This document shows positions 6,455-9,121 of a stretch of 9,121 nt of DNA, in pieces. Source of the stretch: Chitinophagia bacterium (GTDB taxonomy: Bacteria > Bacteroidota > Bacteroidia > Chitinophagales > Chitinophagaceae); assembly GCA_010027295.1 (NCBI GenBank), contig RGVM01000070.1, forward strand, positions 1-9,121. Reading direction: 5' to 3'. Every line of letters starts with the position of its first letter. Position 1 is the stretch's first letter. The position numbers and the translations under genes are program-made. Below the pieces are notes generated by a model. It saw only the letters and a list, made by a program, of their open reading frames with translations. It ran no database searches and was not told the DNA's origin.

Positions 6455-8719
6455 TCAGAAGGGCAACTCGTCATCCTCCGGCTTCCTGCCCGAGGTGTCA
6501 GCCGCTCCACCGGGCGTATCATCCTTTTTACCCGGGTTGGATGTACGGCCTTTCCGGAACAGTCTACCCAGCAGTTGGGTGACATCGGCATCGTCAGGGG
6601 ATGAAGAGCCTGCCCCTGCTTGCTCTCCGGGCAGCTCGCGGGCGAGTTCCTCTTTCAGCGAGGGATTGGCATCGGACATACCGAGAAAGACGCCCAGGCA
6701 GTCGGGCCTTGCCCGGATCGCCCGCATCAGGAATGCCTTGTCATTGAGCAGTCTCGCGCTCGCAAACTTGAGCGGGTGGGGTGCGTGCGTCAGTGCCGCG
6801 AGTACGATGTCAGGGTCGTCTTTCAACCGTTCCGAGCAATGACGGAGGTATGGCCCGTAGCCATCCGCCGAGACGGCGGCGAGGGCGACCTCCCGGTCGT
6901 CCCGGAACATGTCAGGGAATTTGTCGAAGTCATACGGTCGACGGTTGGCCAGGCGCAGGATGATGTCGCGGTCGTTCCGTAGCGAACCCTCCACGCATTC
7001 GTAATAGAGCCCTTCGTCGATGGCCCTCAGCACGAAGTCCTTGTCAGCCCTGAGCCGTCCGGATGCGTGACGAATGGAGAAGGGGTTGTCCGCAATCACG
7101 CGGAGCATGACCTCTTCATCGTCCGTGAAGCTTTCCGGCACATGCTGCAGGATCTGGGACCCGGCATCGGCTGCCGCCAGCACGAATGCCCTGTCCCGTC
7201 GCATCCATTCCGCCGCATGGGCGATGTTGCGTCCGTTGACGTCGATCATACGGCGCACGAAATGCGGATCGCTGCGCAGGCGTTCGGACGCGAACCCGAG
7301 GGAAGGGTTGTACCTGTCATTGGCCTGGAGGATGACTTCTTCGTCGTCCAACAAGTGAGGGGGAAGGGAAGCGACCAGTCGTTTATCCTTTGCCAGCGCA
7401 TGCAGGACCAGCGGCTTGTCGGCCAGCAGTTCGGGCGTGGCATATGGCATCGCATTGGGGAAGATCCCGAGGATGTCAGAAATCCTGGCGGCGTTCTCCG
7501 ATACGAAGCGTTGGATGTCGGAACGCTTGTTCTCCCCGACCTCCTCCGGGTCGGGAAGATGGAACAGCCCGTCTGCGGCATGAAGTGCGATGAGTACGTC
7601 GAGGTCCCTACGGAGCCGACGCGGGATATACGGGTAGATGGAGGCCCCTGATTCCCCCTCCTGCCTGATCAATCCTATGACGAAGTCCTTGTCGTGGCGC
7701 AACGACTCGTCCGCATGTAGGAAATTGACAGGATTCGCAAAGCTGAACCTCTTCACCCATTCGGGATTCGCCCGTATCTCCGCGGGCATGAAGGGGAACT
7801 CGTTGGGCCAGCGCTCGCACACTTTCCCCAAATAGTCTTCGGAATAGCGGAGGTGCCTGGCCCGGATCGTATCGGGCGTATCGCCTCCCGAATGCTTCAT
7901 CCAGTCGTCGCGTCCCCTGAGGTAGGGGAAGGTGTTGTACATGATGGTGAAGTCCTCGATGTCCTCCCAGCGGCGGCCGACATGGAAGCTGAAGAGGTCG
8001 ACGAGCCGCTTGCGACCGTCGACAGGCTTCCGGCAGCCGACATGATGCATACCCAGTCGCATGGGCCCCTTGAGCACATGCGGGGCACCTGTGCCCTCTA
8101 TGAGGGTTTGCCGGCTGCCATAGGGTCCGTCCCCGATGATGTACATCACTCCTGACTCGGTGTGGATATGCATGTCCACCATCCTGTCGGCGCGGGCATA
8201 GCCCATGATCTCGACGTTGGAGGGGTGGTACGGGCGGCCCTTGACGAGCTGGTCGTAGTCGTCGTTGCAGTCGATGAGCAGGGTCTCTCCCAGTCCGAGT
8301 GCCGGCGCGTCATGACCCGGTGCGACGAGGATCAGCGCTCCCTCCGCGTCGAGCAGGTGGGCTTCCGCACCATGGAAGGCCTCTGCCATCACGCTGCCGC
8401 GGCCCTCTAGCGAGACTTCCCGGATACCGGTGTAGATGGGCGGGCAATGGCTGTTCCCCGTCCCGGGATGACAGATGAAAACAAGCTCCCTGGGAAGCAC
8501 TCCGTGGTTTCGGAGGATATCGACGAGGTCTTCTTCTGCAGCCGCTCCCAGCTCCTCGCGGATTGACTCTGCATCCTCCTCCTCTCCCTCGGCGGTGATG
8601 AAGACAGGGTCGCCGAGGTAGTTGCTCCAATCCTGGCAGCAGTCCCTGAAGTGCCTGGCGTACTCCTTGCATTCATCTTCCGTGGGCGGGCGGCGGCGGA
8701 TGGTGAACAAATCCTGCAT
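6455..8719 (-). CDS. DUF4116-like repeat protein with SSB-like C-terminal tail
   Basis: This 754-residue paralogue of the 4301-6358 product is also without a recognised function or export signal. It begins MQDLFTIRRRPPT and carries the same N-terminal region: acidic EGEEEDAES near 44-52, CHPGTGNSHCPPIYT (83-97), SLEGRGSVMAEAFHG (103-117) and FTIMYNTFPYLRGRD (257-271). About 13 repeats of 24-27 residues follow from 308 to 676, for example FASERLRSDPHFVRRMI (476) and HASGRLRADKDFVLRAI (551). They resemble Pfam DUF4116 and predict an alpha-helical solenoid. A C-terminal extension (about 678-754) is unique to this copy: low-complexity Gly/Ser/Asp/Pro sequence, a short basic stretch (LLGRLFRKGR, 716-725), then the terminus EDDELPF. 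That ending closely resembles the acidic SSB tip. ATG 8719 was chosen over TTG 8752 because it aligns with the paralogue. The 90-base gap upstream contains no clear promoter. Confidence 0.88.
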   Translation of the reverse strand: MQDLFTIRRRPPTEDECKEYARHFRDCCQDWSNYLGDPVFITAEGEEEDAESIREELGAAAEEDLVDILRNHGVLPRELVFICHPGTGNSHCPPIYTGIREVSLEGRGSVMAEAFHGAEAHLLDAEGALILVAPGHDAPALGLGETLLIDCNDDYDQLVKGRPYHPSNVEIMGYARADRMVDMHIHTESGVMYIIGDGPYGSRQTLIEGTGAPHVLKGPMRLGMHHVGCRKPVDGRKRLVDLFSFHVGRRWEDIEDFTIMYNTFPYLRGRDDWMKHSGGDTPDTIRARHLRYSEDYLGKVCERWPNEFPFMPAEIRANPEWVKRFSFANPVNFLHADESLRHDKDFVIGLIRQEGESGASIYPYIPRRLRRDLDVLIALHAADGLFHLPDPEEVGENKRSDIQRFVSENAARISDILGIFPNAMPYATPELLADKPLVLHALAKDKRLVASLPPHLLDDEEVILQANDRYNPSLGFASERLRSDPHFVRRMIDVNGRNIAHAAEWMRRDRAFVLAAADAGSQILQHVPESFTDDEEVMLRVIADNPFSIRHASGRLRADKDFVLRAIDEGLYYECVEGSLRNDRDIILRLANRRPYDFDKFPDMFRDDREVALAAVSADGYGPYLRHCSERLKDDPDIVLAALTHAPHPLKFASARLLNDKAFLMRAIRARPDCLGVFLGMSDANPSLKEELARELPGEQAGAGSSSPDDADVTQLLGRLFRKGRTSNPGKKDDTPGGAADTSGRKPEDDELPF

Positions 8720-8809
8720 GGCTGAGAGGGTCTGGTTGAGTAGGAATCGCAAAACAGTAAGTTACTTCTGTTTGCCTAAAGGTCCATTGTTCAGGATGTC
8801 GGGGCTGAC

Positions 8810-9121
8810 TCAAAAAGGCAGCTCGTTCTCTGCTGCCCGGGCAGCTTCTTCGAGCGTCCGCATGAGGGCGGCATCCGACCGGACGGAATCGGGAAACCGC
8901 TCGATGCATCGGGGATTGATTCGTACAGCCTGCAGTAGGAAGCCCTGATCCTGCAGCAGCCGTGCCGAGGCTCTGGGGAGTGCCTGCTGATGGGCGGCAA
9001 TCAGCCTGAGCATGATATCCTCGTTATCCGTGAATCCTTGCGGCAATCGATCCAGCAAGTCAGGGCCGAAATGAAGGGCGTAGGGGAACCACTCCAACCA
9101 TTCCATAAGCCATTTTGGTAA
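8810..9121 (-). CDS. Third DUF4116-like paralogue, C-terminal part only (cut by window edge)
   Basis: Only the last 103 residues are visible; the frame is open through the right edge. The sequence aligns with the repeat region of the two complete paralogues. Its WLEWFPYALHFGPDLL matches their ILGIFPNAMPYATPELL, though the aligned region between is shorter here. Its LPQGFTDNEDIMLRLIAAH matches HVPESFTDDEEVMLRVIAD. ASARLLQDQGFLLQAV and FPDSVRSDAALM are further repeat units. The protein ends AARAAENELPF, sharing the ELPF terminus of the 6455-8719 product but without its long linker. An ATG at 9106 could start a 98-residue protein by itself. A larger protein beginning outside the window is more likely, because homology starts mid-domain and the frame has no stop before the edge. 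Confidence 0.75.
   Translation of the reverse strand, partial: LPKWLMEWLEWFPYALHFGPDLLDRLPQGFTDNEDIMLRLIAAHQQALPRASARLLQDQGFLLQAVRINPRCIERFPDSVRSDAALMRTLEEAARAAENELPF

Noticed and set aside
4301..8719. Possible DNA-level direct repeat or recombination hotspot between the paralogues
   Set aside because: The genes are similar in protein but diverged at the DNA level; I saw no long identical nucleotide blocks, so this is old duplication.
8720..8752. TTG start extending the second repeat protein by 11 residues
   Set aside because: ATG at 8719 lines up with the conserved (L/M)F-x-IRRR start of the paralogue, and the extra residues match nothing.

Overview
The window looks like chromosomal DNA from a GC-rich member of the Bacteroidota. 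This is inferred from three things: the M1 peptidase and peptide-binding lipoprotein match the forms common in that phylum, start codons lack clear Shine-Dalgarno sequences, and there are boxes resembling the phylum's TAnnTTTG -7 element. The genus cannot be named from the sequence. No tRNA, rRNA, CRISPR array, insertion sequence or phage gene was seen.

Left part (1-3187): two divergent genes with almost no space between them. On the minus strand is an extracytoplasmic peptide-binding lipoprotein (SBP_bac_5 family), whose C-terminus runs off the left edge. On the plus strand is a secreted M1-family zinc metallopeptidase with an intact HEXXH-X18-E site. The start codons lie 6-15 bases apart, so each promoter must sit inside the neighbouring gene. 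Together they suggest extracellular or periplasmic peptide handling, one binding peptides and one cutting them.

Middle part (3188-4300): the peptidase and a minus-strand NarL/LuxR-type response regulator (3310-3939) converge on a 122-base gap containing a terminator-like hairpin. No histidine kinase is visible. Upstream of the regulator lie about 360 bases with no convincing gene, holding an imperfect 33-base inverted repeat and a perfect 12-base palindrome.

Right part (4301-9121): a tandem family of three minus-strand paralogues. Two are complete (about 685 and 754 residues). The third enters from the right edge and shows only its last 103 residues. The complete proteins share an N-terminal region of about 300 residues that I do not recognise, then about 13 degenerate 24-27-residue helical repeats resembling Pfam DUF4116. 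The middle and right copies end in DDELPF and ENELPF. These resemble the acidic, phenylalanine-terminated tip of single-stranded-DNA-binding protein (SSB), which recruits DNA-repair and replication enzymes. The left copy lacks this tail. This uncharacterised family, with its N-terminal module and variable SSB-like tip, is the most interesting content of the window.
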